This document shows positions 15,407 through 24,851 of a DNA stretch of 64,000 bases, in pieces. Position 1 is the stretch's first letter, and every line of letters starts with the position of its first letter. This DNA comes from Bacillus sp. OK048. Lineage in GTDB: Bacteria; Bacillota; Bacilli; Bacillales; Cytobacillaceae. Location of the stretch: NCBI RefSeq assembly GCF_900103525.1, contig NZ_FNHN01000006.1:1-64000 (forward strand), in the 5' to 3' direction. The position numbers and the translations under genes were made by a program. The notes under the pieces were generated by a model that worked only from the letters and a program-made list of their open reading frames with translations, was not told the DNA's origin and made no database searches.

Positions 15407-16947
15407 TTTTCTTCACCTTCTGGAAGTTTGGGATTCGCTTTTTTCCTTTGAATGGCCCTAGTACTTTCAGGGCGTTTTACGATAGACCGCACCGGAAGAC
15501 GAATAAATAGATCCTTCCAATCTGGGAATCGTAAAGGAGCGAGTGGACTGCCATAAGGGGTGCCTAATGATTCAAGGGCAACAAAATGGACAATTAAGGT
15601 CATTAATCCGACTGAGAGTCCAACGAAACCAAATAAGGAAGCAGCAATCATCATCGGAAAACGGAGCATACGTATCGCCGCCCCCATATCATAATTGGGA
15701 ATAATAAAGGAAGCGATGGCTGTTAAAGCTACGACAATCACCATGATATTACTAACGATACCTGCTTGAACAGCTGCTTGGCCAATCACGATACCACCAA
15801 CAATACCAACGGTTTGACCGATTTTCTCAGGAAGGCGTACCCCTGCTTCGCGCAACATTTCTAACGTGATTTCCATGATGATGGCTTCGATAAATGGCGG
15901 AAATGGAACTCGTTCCCTCGAGGCAGCAACAGATAAAAGCAGCTTTAAGGGTATGACTTCAAAATGAAAGGAAATGACAGCAATATAGGTTGCTGGCAGA
16001 AAGATAGCGGCGAAAAAACCTAAATACCTCATGAACCGTAAAAAAGAGGCAGCCATCCAGCGAACACTATAATCATCCATACTCTTGAAAAAAGTTTCAA
16101 ATGTTGCCGGTCCAATGAGGACATTTGGAGATCGGTCTACCACTATAACGATTCGTCCTTGAAATATTTCCGACGCAGCAAAATCAGGACGTTCTGTTAG
16201 AAATAATTGCGGGAACGGAGAATACGGGTTGTCCTCAATATATTCTGCCAATGAACCCGCATTTATAATAAAATCAACATTTAGTTTGTTAATTCGGTCA
16301 ACAAGCTCTTGCAATACTTCAGGATTGGCGACATCGGCTAAGTACATAATCGAAATTTTGATTTTTCCTCTTTCACCAATCGTCATTTCTTTTATTTTCA
16401 GCTCTCGGCTTGGAATATGCCTGCGAATCAAGGCAATATTCGAGCTTCCAGATTCGATGAACCCTTCATGTGCCCCTCGTAAAGATGACTCAATTTGAGT
16501 ATCCTCGATTCCACGTTGAGGCCATCCTTGTGTATCAAATTCGTATGCCTCAGTCCGCCCATCTATAAATAGGACACTATTTCCTTGTAGAATGGCATCT
16601 TCAATGTCCTTCCAGGTGTTTGTTTCTTTTATTTGCCCAAGTGCCACTTTTTCTTCAAGGTCTTTATCCGCATGATCAGCTTCAAATAATAATGATTTCA
16701 ACACCGCGTTATTAATCGTATTTTTATCCGTAAGCCCGCTTAAATAGATTAGTGTTACTTGTCTGGTTGATTGTTTAAGTACAAAGTTTTTCATAACTAA
16801 ATCTGGAGTATCGGTAAATATGTCTTGAATTTTAGCTATGTTCTCAACAAGCTTCGAGCTTATCAGATATTGGGAGGGGATATTTTGATTTTTTGGAGAT
16901 AAATCTTGCTTCTGTAATTTCTTTCCGTATCTTCGAAAAAAAGGCAT
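15400..16947 (-). CDS. Spore germination receptor subunit, GerA family
   Basis: 515-residue GerA/SpoVAF-type protein. The soluble N-terminal domain (about 1-290) contains RDPKS-like substituted LFIDGRTEAYEF, then RGAHEGF and DRSPNVLIGPATFE. About five TM helices follow (about 297-460) with VPFPPFIEAIIMEITLEMLREAG. A basic tail ends the chain. It heads a three-gene germinant receptor operon expressed in the forespore. AGGTGGG precedes the ATG by eight bases. The ligand (amino acid, sugar or nucleoside) cannot be predicted. Confidence 0.94.
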   Translation of the reverse strand: MPFFRRYGKKLQKQDLSPKNQNIPSQYLISSKLVENIAKIQDIFTDTPDLVMKNFVLKQSTRQVTLIYLSGLTDKNTINNAVLKSLLFEADHADKDLEEKVALGQIKETNTWKDIEDAILQGNSVLFIDGRTEAYEFDTQGWPQRGIEDTQIESSLRGAHEGFIESGSSNIALIRRHIPSRELKIKEMTIGERGKIKISIMYLADVANPEVLQELVDRINKLNVDFIINAGSLAEYIEDNPYSPFPQLFLTERPDFAASEIFQGRIVIVVDRSPNVLIGPATFETFFKSMDDYSVRWMAASFLRFMRYLGFFAAIFLPATYIAVISFHFEVIPLKLLLSVAASRERVPFPPFIEAIIMEITLEMLREAGVRLPEKIGQTVGIVGGIVIGQAAVQAGIVSNIMVIVVALTAIASFIIPNYDMGAAIRMLRFPMMIAASLFGFVGLSVGLMTLIVHFVALESLGTPYGSPLAPLRFPDWKDLFIRLPVRSIVKRPESTRAIQRKKANPKLPEGEENW

Positions 16948-16980
16948 AGGAAAATCCCACCTGTAATGAATAAGATAGGA

Positions 16981-17010
16981 TAGTTTGTGTTTTAACGTGG
17001 ATAGTTATGC
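16981..17010 (-). promoter_or_regulatory. Sigma-G-like promoter of the ger operon
   Basis: On the minus strand, GCATAAC (17010-17004) resembles the sigma-G -35. CAAACTA (16987-16981), 16 bases on, fits the CAnnnTA -10 of forespore sigma factors. It lies 34 bases before the GerA-family start. Expression in the forespore is what the family requires. Confidence 0.6.
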
Positions 17011-17011
17011 A

Positions 17012-17243
17012 TCTCACCATGGGGACGGTTCGAGACCGTTGAATAACGAACGTTTTTCACCTCTTTTTTTGTCAGATAGCCAATATTACAATTTTCGGAT
17101 AATAAATGATAAATTCACTAAGAAATCCAGTTATATTAGAGGATAGTATCGCTGCTATCCTCTTTAAGTTTTACCGCTAATGTGGCCGTCCGAGACTCCA
17201 ACAATCATAATGCTCCACATAAAGATTTATGCAAAAAAAGTTT
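17012..17243. other. Intergenic region with repeat motif and hairpin
   Basis: CACCATGGGGACGGTTCGAGACC near 17015 (given here in part) is another member of the GGGGACGGTTC repeat family. AGAGGATAG (17138-17146) and CTATCCTCT (17155-17163) form a nine-pair hairpin. It has TTTAAGTTTT on the plus side and no clear T tract on the minus side, so it may be a weak terminator for the downstream end of the AraC-type gene. Confidence 0.45.
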
Positions 17244-18272
17244 TTATAACGTTTCTTGATAGTATTTCCGATATACGCTAGGAGTTATATTTTCATATTT
17301 TTTAAATGTCTTTATGTAATACCCAGGTTCGTTGAATCCCAATTCATCACTAATTTGAGCAATGGATAGATCCGTTTTTTCTAATAGTTGTTTTGACCAT
17401 TCTATTTTTTGAAGAGAAATGAAGGTAGAAAAATTCTTACCCGTTTCTTTTACAAATAATCGGCTGAAATAACTGGTGGTGATGTGGCATAAACCAGCCA
17501 TCATCTGTTGAGATATTTTTTCACTTTTATTTTTATATATATAGTCAAAGGCAGGCTGTAATGTTTTGTTTTTACACACAAAATGATCATTCAGTGAAGT
17601 TTTTACGTAAGCATTCGTAACCGTATTTGCCAATTCCTTCTGTATATGTTGGATATTATCTAGAGAATATCCATTTGAAAAATCAACAGTTGTTACCGGA
17701 TCCATCTTTTCATATACTTCTAAAATTAAATTTTTATTCATGGCTTCCTCTACTATATAGTTGCAAAGACTATATAACATTTGAGCAGCCTCGTTAATTT
17801 CTGAATAGGAGAGGGTAGGGATGGAATCGTATAAACGTTGAATTTCTTCTTTATTATTGATGTGTTCAAATCCCTTTGATGGAACGGTAAGCATTTGTTC
17901 CAATGAATCATGTTCTTTACCATCTGCAAGCTTTACTTCCCCCGCCATAATGGCACCTACATATTTATCATCAATGATGATTGGAATGGCAATATCGATA
18001 ACATTCCAGTGGCATAAATAGATATAGGGCGCATTCTTTCTGACTGCTTCTAATCCTCCTCGTGCATCACACTTTTCACAAAGCTTTGCCGTATTTGGAT
18101 CGTCACGCATAGCCTTACAGAATGGACGAACACCACTGTGATGAGTGATTGGTACTCCTTTATAATCAACGGTAATAATCGCTAATTTTGTAACAAGTGC
18201 AAGAGAATCTTGAAGACTTTTCCACTTTTTTAAATCAAGTATTTTATTTAAATTCATTAAACTAGTTTTCAA
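17244..18272 (-). CDS. AraC family regulator with N-terminal PocR sensor domain
   Basis: 342 residues. The N-terminal PocR ligand-binding domain (about 8-170) carries FCKAMRDD, the paired cysteines in LCEKCDARGG, and YLCHWNVIDIAIPI. The C-terminal AraC domain (about 235-340) has two helix-turn-helix segments, ending in GFNEPGYYIKTFKKYENITPS. PocR of Salmonella controls propanediol use, and PocR domains are thought to bind small diols or polyols. It diverges from the glycerol dehydrogenase operon. The start is TTG with AGGAGG ten bases upstream. It is the likely polyol-responsive activator of that operon. Confidence 0.9.
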   Translation of the reverse strand: MKTSLMNLNKILDLKKWKSLQDSLALVTKLAIITVDYKGVPITHHSGVRPFCKAMRDDPNTAKLCEKCDARGGLEAVRKNAPYIYLCHWNVIDIAIPIIIDDKYVGAIMAGEVKLADGKEHDSLEQMLTVPSKGFEHINNKEEIQRLYDSIPTLSYSEINEAAQMLYSLCNYIVEEAMNKNLILEVYEKMDPVTTVDFSNGYSLDNIQHIQKELANTVTNAYVKTSLNDHFVCKNKTLQPAFDYIYKNKSEKISQQMMAGLCHITTSYFSRLFVKETGKNFSTFISLQKIEWSKQLLEKTDLSIAQISDELGFNEPGYYIKTFKKYENITPSVYRKYYQETL

Positions 18273-18447
18273 TTTGTTTCTACCTCCTGTGAGATAAAAT
18301 AGATTACTAAATTTTATTATCCTTTTTTCTATTTAATTAGCTTGAAAATGGTCATTTTAATTAAGAAATTAATAGTAATATTCCAAGGTTAATAGATTGA
18401 AAATGATATTATTTTTATCTATTAAGATGTCAAAATAATACCATTTA

Positions 18448-18490
18448 AATTGTAAAAACGCAAAAAAGTACTATAGATAATTGTAAAAAC
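18448..18490 (+). promoter_or_regulatory. Direct repeats AATTGTAAAAAC, 31 bp apart, probable AraC-type operator
   Basis: Two identical 12-base copies at 18448-18459 and 18479-18490 are spaced 31 bases, about three helical turns, start to start. They lie in the divergent control region of the regulator and gldA. The second copy could overlap a -35 (TTGTAA), with TAATGT 18 bases on. AraC proteins often bind same-orientation half-sites. Confidence 0.5.
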
Positions 18491-18576
18491 TCTGCATTTA
18501 ATTCTAATGTAATCTAGGTCAAGGGAGAGTAGACTCTTATGTAAGGGATTTCAAAGCATATTAGGAGGTTTTACAC

Positions 18577-19710
18577 ATGAGAAAAGCATTTATTAGTCCT
18601 TCAAAATATATTCAAGGTGAAGATGAAATAGTAAATTTAGGTTATTTCGTGAAAACATTCGGTACATCTGCTCTATTAATCGCACATCCTGAAGATGTGA
18701 AGCGTGTAAAGGGAAAATTGGATGCAACAGCAGACAAATTCGAGATTACATTCGTAGAAAGCGGATTCAATGGTGAATGTTCGCGCCAGGAAATTGCAAG
18801 ATTAAAACAAGTAGCTAAAGAAAGTAACTGCGATTGTACGATTGGTTTAGGCGGCGGTAAGGCTATTGATACAGCAAAATGTGTAGCAGAGGGTGATGCA
18901 TTAATCATCGTGCCAACAATTGCTGCTACAGATGCACCTACAAGCCATTCCGCAGTTATGTATACACCAGATGGTGCTTTTGATGATTACGCATACTTCA
19001 AGCAAAGTCCAAGTGTTGTATTAATTGATACGACGGTCATTGCAAATGCACCTACTAGATTCTTAGTTGCTGGTATGGGAGACGCATTATCAACTTATTT
19101 CGAAGCAAGAGCAACTGCACGTTCTTACTCTAACGTCAATGCTGGTTTGCCTTGCGGAGTACGTGAAGGCTTATGCCCACCTGCAAGAGGAACCAATGCA
19201 GCATTCGCTTTAGCTACACATTGTTATAAGACATTGTTAGAGGATGGGGTTAAAGCAAAAGCTGCCAGCGATTGTAATACGGTAACTCCAGCCTTAGAAA
19301 ATATTATTGAAGCCAATATCTTATTATCAGGATTGGGTTTTGAAAGTGCCGGATTGGCAGGCGCACATGCGATTCATGATGGTCTTACGATTTTAGAAGG
19401 AGCACACCATTACTTTCATGGTGAAAAAGTAGCTTTTGGTACATTGGCACAATTAGTACTGGAAAACGCACCTACTGAGGAAATAGATGAAGTATTAGAC
19501 TTCTGTTTGGCAGTTGGACTTCCAGTTTGTCTTTCTGATATCGGTGTGGACACTATTACACAGGAAGAGTTAATGGAAGTAGCTGAAAAAGCTTGTATCC
19601 CAGAAGAGTCAATCTATTCGATGCCTTTTCCAGTTTCACCCGAATCAGTAGCTGCCGCTATCATTGCAGCAGATAAAATTGGGTCCGATTATAAAAAGAG
19701 GTCAAAATAA
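18577..19710 (+). CDS. gldA: Glycerol dehydrogenase (NAD-dependent, Zn family III ADH)
   Basis: 377 residues, NAD plus glycerol to dihydroxyacetone. The cofactor motif GLGGGKAIDTAKC is at about residues 88-100, then VPTIAATDAPTS. The zinc ligands known from Bacillus glycerol dehydrogenase are visible as Asp in AGMGDALSTYFEA, His in GAHAIHDGL and His in YFHGEKVAFG. TTAGGAGG precedes the ATG. It is the first gene of a polyol/glycoside operon. The next gene phosphorylates its product. The segment NAGLPCGVREGLCPPARGTN carries two cysteines and is family-typical for the longer enzymes. Confidence 0.95.
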   Translation: MRKAFISPSKYIQGEDEIVNLGYFVKTFGTSALLIAHPEDVKRVKGKLDATADKFEITFVESGFNGECSRQEIARLKQVAKESNCDCTIGLGGGKAIDTAKCVAEGDALIIVPTIAATDAPTSHSAVMYTPDGAFDDYAYFKQSPSVVLIDTTVIANAPTRFLVAGMGDALSTYFEARATARSYSNVNAGLPCGVREGLCPPARGTNAAFALATHCYKTLLEDGVKAKAASDCNTVTPALENIIEANILLSGLGFESAGLAGAHAIHDGLTILEGAHHYFHGEKVAFGTLAQLVLENAPTEEIDEVLDFCLAVGLPVCLSDIGVDTITQEELMEVAEKACIPEESIYSMPFPVSPESVAAAIIAADKIGSDYKKRSK

Positions 19711-19711
19711 T

Positions 19712-21475
19712 ATGAAAAAAATTATTAATAGACCTGAAGATGTCGTTCGTGAAATGTGCAAGGGAATTGTCCTAGCACATCCGGAGTTGGATTTGTTAGA
19801 GAAGTATAAAGTGATTAAAAGGAAAGAAATCAACAAAAATAAAGTAAGCCTTCTTAGTGGAGGCGGTAGTGGGCATGAACCCGCCCACGCTGGCTATGTC
19901 GGTAAAGGTATGTTGGATGCAGCAGTTTGTGGTGATGTTTTTGCATCACCTTCCCAAATCCAGATCTATCAAGCCATTCGAGAAACGGCTAGCGATAAAG
20001 GAACTTTATTGATTATCAAAAACTACAGTGGCGATATGATGAATTTCAAGAATGCTGCTTATCTTGCACAGCAAGATGGAATTCTAGTCGATTATGTAAA
20101 AGTAGACGATGATATTGCTGTACAAGATAGCCTATATACAGTAGGAAAACGTGGAGTTGCTGGGACTGTTCTCGTCCACAAAATCGCTGGTGCTGCAGCG
20201 GAACGCGGTTATGAGCTTTCTGAAGTTAAGGCAGCTGCTGAGAAAGCTATTCATAATGTGAAAAGTATTGGCTTTGCCTTTACTTCGTGTACAGTCCCTG
20301 CAAAAGGAACTCCTACGTTTGAGATTGCTGAAGATGAGATGGAGTTTGGGGTCGGTATTCATGGGGAACCTGGTATCCGTCGTGAAAAAATCATTTCAGC
20401 AGATGAACTTGCACAACGCATGGTGACTTCACTATTAAAAGAGCTGGAAATAGAAGATGGAGAAGAAGAAGTAGCTGTATTGATCAATGGATTTGGCAGC
20501 TCGCCACTTCAAGAACTATATTTATTAAACCATTCTGTGATTCGCGAATTGTCACATAAAAATGTTACCATTGCAAGAACTTTTGTCGGAAACTATATGA
20601 CGGCGATTGATATGGCAGGAGCATCTGTTTCGATTATGAAATTAGATGAAGATCTAAAAAGTCTATTATCAGATGCTTGTGATACTCCAGCACTTAAAAT
20701 TAGTGGTGAGGTTCCAGCTGTTACTTATGCTGAAGTAGTAGGAAATGATAAAGAAAACAAAGAGGTTTCTTTTGTGGTAGAAACAAATAAGGATTACTCT
20801 TTCATACACAATAATCAAATCACTTTAAATAATATGATTTTCATCGTCGATCAAATGAGTGAATGTATTATTCGAAATGAAGTACCATTCTGTGAACTAG
20901 ATTCCCATGCTGGTGATGGAGACTTCGGTATGAGTGTTGCTAAAGGATTTAAACAGCTAAAAGCTGAATGGCACGAAATTATGGAAAACAAATCTAGTGA
21001 CATTGGCGCTTTCCTTGATGCTTGTTCCATGGTCATTATGGAGCATTGTGGTGGGGCATCCGGTCCGATTTGGGGATCTGCATTTAGAGCAGCCGGTAAA
21101 AATGTTGGTCCAAAAGCAGAATTGACTTTATCTGAATTTGCCGATATGGTCCAAGCCTCAGTGAAAGGTATCCAAGCAGTTGGAGAACGTTCTTTCGGCC
21201 GTGGTGCGGTTGTAGGAGATAAGACGTTAATTGATGCGTTGGTACCATATGCAGATACCTTGTCGACTTGTGCTGCGACTGGAGATCGGATGAAAAATGC
21301 CTTTGTTAAAGCTGCAGAAGCTGCTGTAGAAGGAGCAAAAGCAACTGAAAAGATTGTAGCGCATATGGGACGCGCAGGAACTGTTGGAGAAAGAAGTCTT
21401 GGGTATCCAGATGCTGGTGCTCATGGGTTAGGAGTTATTTTTACTGAATTATCGCAGTTCATACAGGAAAAGTAG
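19712..21475 (+). CDS. dhaK: Dihydroxyacetone kinase, fused DhaK-DhaL, ATP-type
   Basis: 587 residues with two domains. The DhaK substrate domain (about 1-330) has SGGGSGHEPAHAGYVG and the GIHGEPGI segment that holds the substrate-binding His. The C-terminal DhaL nucleotide domain (about 385-585) has the ADP/Mg motif SHAGDGDFGMS and CGGASGPIWGSAF. The fused layout is that of ATP-dependent kinases of yeast/Citrobacter type. It converts dihydroxyacetone to DHAP for glycolysis. ATG 19712 follows AGAGGT located in the end of gldA. Only one base separates the two genes, so they are translationally coupled. Confidence 0.94.
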   Translation: MKKIINRPEDVVREMCKGIVLAHPELDLLEKYKVIKRKEINKNKVSLLSGGGSGHEPAHAGYVGKGMLDAAVCGDVFASPSQIQIYQAIRETASDKGTLLIIKNYSGDMMNFKNAAYLAQQDGILVDYVKVDDDIAVQDSLYTVGKRGVAGTVLVHKIAGAAAERGYELSEVKAAAEKAIHNVKSIGFAFTSCTVPAKGTPTFEIAEDEMEFGVGIHGEPGIRREKIISADELAQRMVTSLLKELEIEDGEEEVAVLINGFGSSPLQELYLLNHSVIRELSHKNVTIARTFVGNYMTAIDMAGASVSIMKLDEDLKSLLSDACDTPALKISGEVPAVTYAEVVGNDKENKEVSFVVETNKDYSFIHNNQITLNNMIFIVDQMSECIIRNEVPFCELDSHAGDGDFGMSVAKGFKQLKAEWHEIMENKSSDIGAFLDACSMVIMEHCGGASGPIWGSAFRAAGKNVGPKAELTLSEFADMVQASVKGIQAVGERSFGRGAVVGDKTLIDALVPYADTLSTCAATGDRMKNAFVKAAEAAVEGAKATEKIVAHMGRAGTVGERSLGYPDAGAHGLGVIFTELSQFIQEK

Positions 21476-21563
21476 TAAAAATAGGAAGAATAAAACCTAC
21501 AGTTGGTATGGTATATTGAGTCTATTACTATCAACTAAGAGTTAACGTAAAGGAGTGTCTAAT

Positions 21564-23327
21564 TTGGAAAAACTAAAGTATCCAAATCCTCAGAAAATTA
21601 GGAAGAACTGGATAGATTTAAATGGAAAATGGTTATTTAAGTTAGATAAAAATGGAGGCGCAAACATTACTGGGCCGATTAAAAAGGAAGAATTTGATTT
21701 AGAAATTACCGTGCCCTATAGTTATATGTTTGAAAAGTCAGGTATTGATATTCAGGAATATTACCCTGTAGTTTGGTATTATCGAGAATTCCAATTGAAT
21801 AAACAAGAAAATAAAAGTTATCTTTTAAATTTTGAAGCCATTGACTATAAATGCGATATCTGGATCAATGATGTATTGGTTTGTACTCATGAAGGAGGGC
21901 ATGTGCCTTTTGAAGTGGATGTAACGAATTTTGTTGGTACAAATAATACAATCACCATCAGAGTAGAAGATCATAATGATACCAATCAACCAATTGGAAA
22001 GCAAAGTTGGAAAGATGAAAACTTTTTATGTTGGTATACCCGTACAATTGGAATTTGGCAGAATGTTTGGTTGGAGGAAACAGGAATTACTTACATTACG
22101 AACTTTACGATGAAGCCTAATATTCACACAGCAGAACTAGCCATTGATGCAACCATCAACCATCATAAAAACGTTTTTATTGAAGCCAAAGTTACATATA
22201 AGGGTCAATTGATTACAAAAATGATGAGTTCCTTTAAAAATAGTCGTGCTAAATTTTCAATCGATGTTAGTAGTAATTTGCCTAATTTTAGATTATTTTA
22301 CTGGCATCCAACGGATCCTAATTTATATGATATTGAACTCAATATTTTGGATGAGAATGATAGAGTAGAAGATTCAATCGAGAGTTATTTTGGGATGAGA
22401 GGAATTGAATCCCATGAAGAAAAAATTTATATCAATGATCAAGAATTCTATCAAAAACTCATTTTAAATCAGGGATATTATCCGAATGCTGGCTTAACAG
22501 GAACGACAGATGAGTTTTTAGATGATTTGAAGAAAATTCAGGAAATGGGCTTTAATGGCTTGAGAATCCACCAAAAGCTCGAAAGTCATAAGTTATTATA
22601 TTTATGTGATGTATTAGGCCTTGTTGTCTGGGCAGAAATGCCAAGTTTGTTTGAGTTTAGCCGTAAGTCAAACGAAAATATGTTCAAAGAGATTCATCCA
22701 TTTGTGGACAAACATATCAATCATCCTTCTGTTATTACCTATGTTGTGATGAATGAGTCATGGGGAGTAAATGAAATATCTCACCATGAAGAAGAACAAC
22801 ATTTTGTGAATGCCTTGTACTACACCGTTAAATCATTAGATTGCACACGTTTAGTGATTGGAAATGATGGCTGGGAGCATACATTGACAGATGTATGTAC
22901 CATTCATGATTACAATACGAATGAGGATACATTAATTGCTTCTTATGAAAATAAAGAAATGGCGATAAAAGAAAGTCCTTCCTTAACGAGTGGTCGAAAA
23001 ACATACTGTAAAGGTTATGAGCACCAACAAAAACCATTCATTATTAGTGAATATGGGGGTGTAGCCTATCAGGAAGATATTTCAGAAGCTTCTTGGGGAT
23101 ATGGGGAACGTATTCAATCGAAAGATGATGTGTTACAAAAAATAGAGAATCTAACAAAAGCCGTAATGAAAATAGAGTTTTGTAGTGGATTTTGCTATAC
23201 ACAGTTAACAGATGTTGAACAAGAAGTGAATGGATTATTAGATCACAATCATAACTATAAATTTGATCCTAAAACAATTAAAGCGATTATGGATTCTGAC
23301 CGTCAATATGGGTTCATTTTCAAATAA
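21564..23327 (+). CDS. Glycoside hydrolase family 2 (beta-galactosidase/glucuronidase-like)
   Basis: 587 residues. An N-terminal jelly-roll sugar-binding domain (about 15-165) and an Ig-like middle domain (about 170-275) precede a TIM barrel. The acid/base Glu is in NESWG (about 398) and the nucleophile Glu in ISEYGG (about 496). There is no signal peptide, so it acts on an imported glycoside. The start is TTG 21564 with AAAGGAG eight bases upstream. An upstream GTG falls inside that ribosome site. Its position between dihydroxyacetone kinase and a GPH symporter suggests it releases glycerol from a beta-glycosyl-glycerol. Sugar specificity is not determined. Confidence 0.9.
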   Translation: MEKLKYPNPQKIRKNWIDLNGKWLFKLDKNGGANITGPIKKEEFDLEITVPYSYMFEKSGIDIQEYYPVVWYYREFQLNKQENKSYLLNFEAIDYKCDIWINDVLVCTHEGGHVPFEVDVTNFVGTNNTITIRVEDHNDTNQPIGKQSWKDENFLCWYTRTIGIWQNVWLEETGITYITNFTMKPNIHTAELAIDATINHHKNVFIEAKVTYKGQLITKMMSSFKNSRAKFSIDVSSNLPNFRLFYWHPTDPNLYDIELNILDENDRVEDSIESYFGMRGIESHEEKIYINDQEFYQKLILNQGYYPNAGLTGTTDEFLDDLKKIQEMGFNGLRIHQKLESHKLLYLCDVLGLVVWAEMPSLFEFSRKSNENMFKEIHPFVDKHINHPSVITYVVMNESWGVNEISHHEEEQHFVNALYYTVKSLDCTRLVIGNDGWEHTLTDVCTIHDYNTNEDTLIASYENKEMAIKESPSLTSGRKTYCKGYEHQQKPFIISEYGGVAYQEDISEASWGYGERIQSKDDVLQKIENLTKAVMKIEFCSGFCYTQLTDVEQEVNGLLDHNHNYKFDPKTIKAIMDSDRQYGFIFK

Positions 23328-23344
23328 TACGGGGGGGAAATAAA

Positions 23345-24733
23345 ATGCAAAGTGCAGCAGTTCGTGTTGAAGAAACGAAGATAGATGAACTTCATGAAAA
23401 AATAAGTATTAAGGAATATCTTGCCTATTTTTCTTATGGTTTCGGGCAATGTTTTAGTTTTGGTTTGGTAGGTACATTCATTTTATTCTTTTATACGGAT
23501 ATTTTAGGGATTTCAGCCGTAGCAGCAAGTATCATCTTCTTAGTTGCTAGAATTTGGGATGCAGTTATTGATCCGATCGTAGCGGGATTTATGGATACAA
23601 GAAGAACAAAACATGGGAAATTTAGAGGGTATATGAAATTTGCTCCCATATTTATTGTGATTTCATCCATCCTTTGTTTTATTTCACCAGACATAAGTGT
23701 AACAGGGAAAATCCTTTATGCAGGAGCTACTTATATTCTTTGGGGAACGATGTACGCATTTTCTGATATTCCGTTTTGGTCTCTTTCTACAGTGATTTCT
23801 AAAAAGGGTCAAGATCGTACAACATTGCTAACAGTAGCTAATTTAGGCGTTTACGGCGGAATTGGCATGGTAGGATTTTTAGTTCCAATCATGTTAGGGG
23901 TTTTCAATAAAAGCTTCACTCCATCTACAAGTTATTTGATAACCGTTGGGATTATCATGGTAGCAGCCTATATCTTAATGTTTATTGGCTATAAATATAC
24001 AAAAGAACGAGTTGAACCAACTCATAGTGAAAAAGTTACATTTAAAGATGTTATAGCATCCGCTAAAGTTAATAAGTATATGTTTATGATTTTAACGGTA
24101 TTTTTCTTAAATATTTTTATGAATATTGTACAAGGAATTATCCTTTATTTCTTTACCTATAATTTGAATGCTCCTCAATTAATGAGTGTATTTGGAATCA
24201 TCGGGACATTAAGTGCAGTAGGATTTTTATTTATTCCACTTTTAACAAAATACTTTAAGAAGAAACACATTTTAATCACTCTGTTAGTAAGTGATATCAT
24301 TTTACGTATTATTTTCTTCTCCGTGGGTTATGAGAGTATCCCATTAGTTATCACATTTTTAGCGATTACTCAATGTTTATATTCTGCGACAGGCCCGATT
24401 ATTTCTGCGATGCTATCAGAAACGGTTGAATATAGTGAAGCGAAAACAGGACAAAGATTTGAAGCCATTGTATTTGGTGGACAAACATTTGCTGGAAAGA
24501 TATCTGTTGCTTTAGCAGGAGCTACCACTGGGCTTATTTTGACATTTATCGGTTATCAAGCGAATGTTGAACAAACAGAATTTACTTTAAAATCATTATT
24601 TCTAGTCGTATCGATTTTACCTGCTTTAGGATCATTCTTACGATTAGTATTGTTATCAAAATATGATTATACAGAAACTGAATTTAATGAATGCATACGA
24701 ATTATTCAGGAAAGAAAAGCAAAAGAGGCATAG
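23345..24733 (+). CDS. GPH-family sugar/glycoside:cation symporter (MFS)
   Basis: 462 residues with 12 TM segments. It has glycoside-pentoside-hexuronide:cation symporter features such as the early GFGQCF segment, ARIWDAVIDPIVAGFMDTRRTKHGKFRGYM in the TM2-TM3 region (about 65-95) and the cytoplasmic loop before TM7. It would import the intact glycoside with Na or H. GGGGGGGAA precedes the ATG. It follows the GH2 gene by 17 bases and is in the same operon. Substrate identity is inferred only from neighbours. Confidence 0.9.
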   Translation: MQSAAVRVEETKIDELHEKISIKEYLAYFSYGFGQCFSFGLVGTFILFFYTDILGISAVAASIIFLVARIWDAVIDPIVAGFMDTRRTKHGKFRGYMKFAPIFIVISSILCFISPDISVTGKILYAGATYILWGTMYAFSDIPFWSLSTVISKKGQDRTTLLTVANLGVYGGIGMVGFLVPIMLGVFNKSFTPSTSYLITVGIIMVAAYILMFIGYKYTKERVEPTHSEKVTFKDVIASAKVNKYMFMILTVFFLNIFMNIVQGIILYFFTYNLNAPQLMSVFGIIGTLSAVGFLFIPLLTKYFKKKHILITLLVSDIILRIIFFSVGYESIPLVITFLAITQCLYSATGPIISAMLSETVEYSEAKTGQRFEAIVFGGQTFAGKISVALAGATTGLILTFIGYQANVEQTEFTLKSLFLVVSILPALGSFLRLVLLSKYDYTETEFNECIRIIQERKAKEA

Positions 24734-24770
24734 AAACTCTGCCCTATAAAATTTAGACTGTTAAAACACG

Positions 24771-24806
24771 GGGACGGTTCTCGCAAAAACACGGGGAACG
24801 GTTCTC
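24771..24806. repeat. Tandem ACACGGGGACGGTTCTCG repeat
   Basis: Two copies of an ACACGGGG(A)ACGGTTCTCG unit lie side by side between the symporter and galM genes. They belong to the GGGGACGGTTC family found near 12570, 17018 and 34062. Confidence 0.7.
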
Positions 24807-24851
24807 GTGTTTGTGATTATTCTTTTAATAAAATGGATTGGAGTTTCTAAA

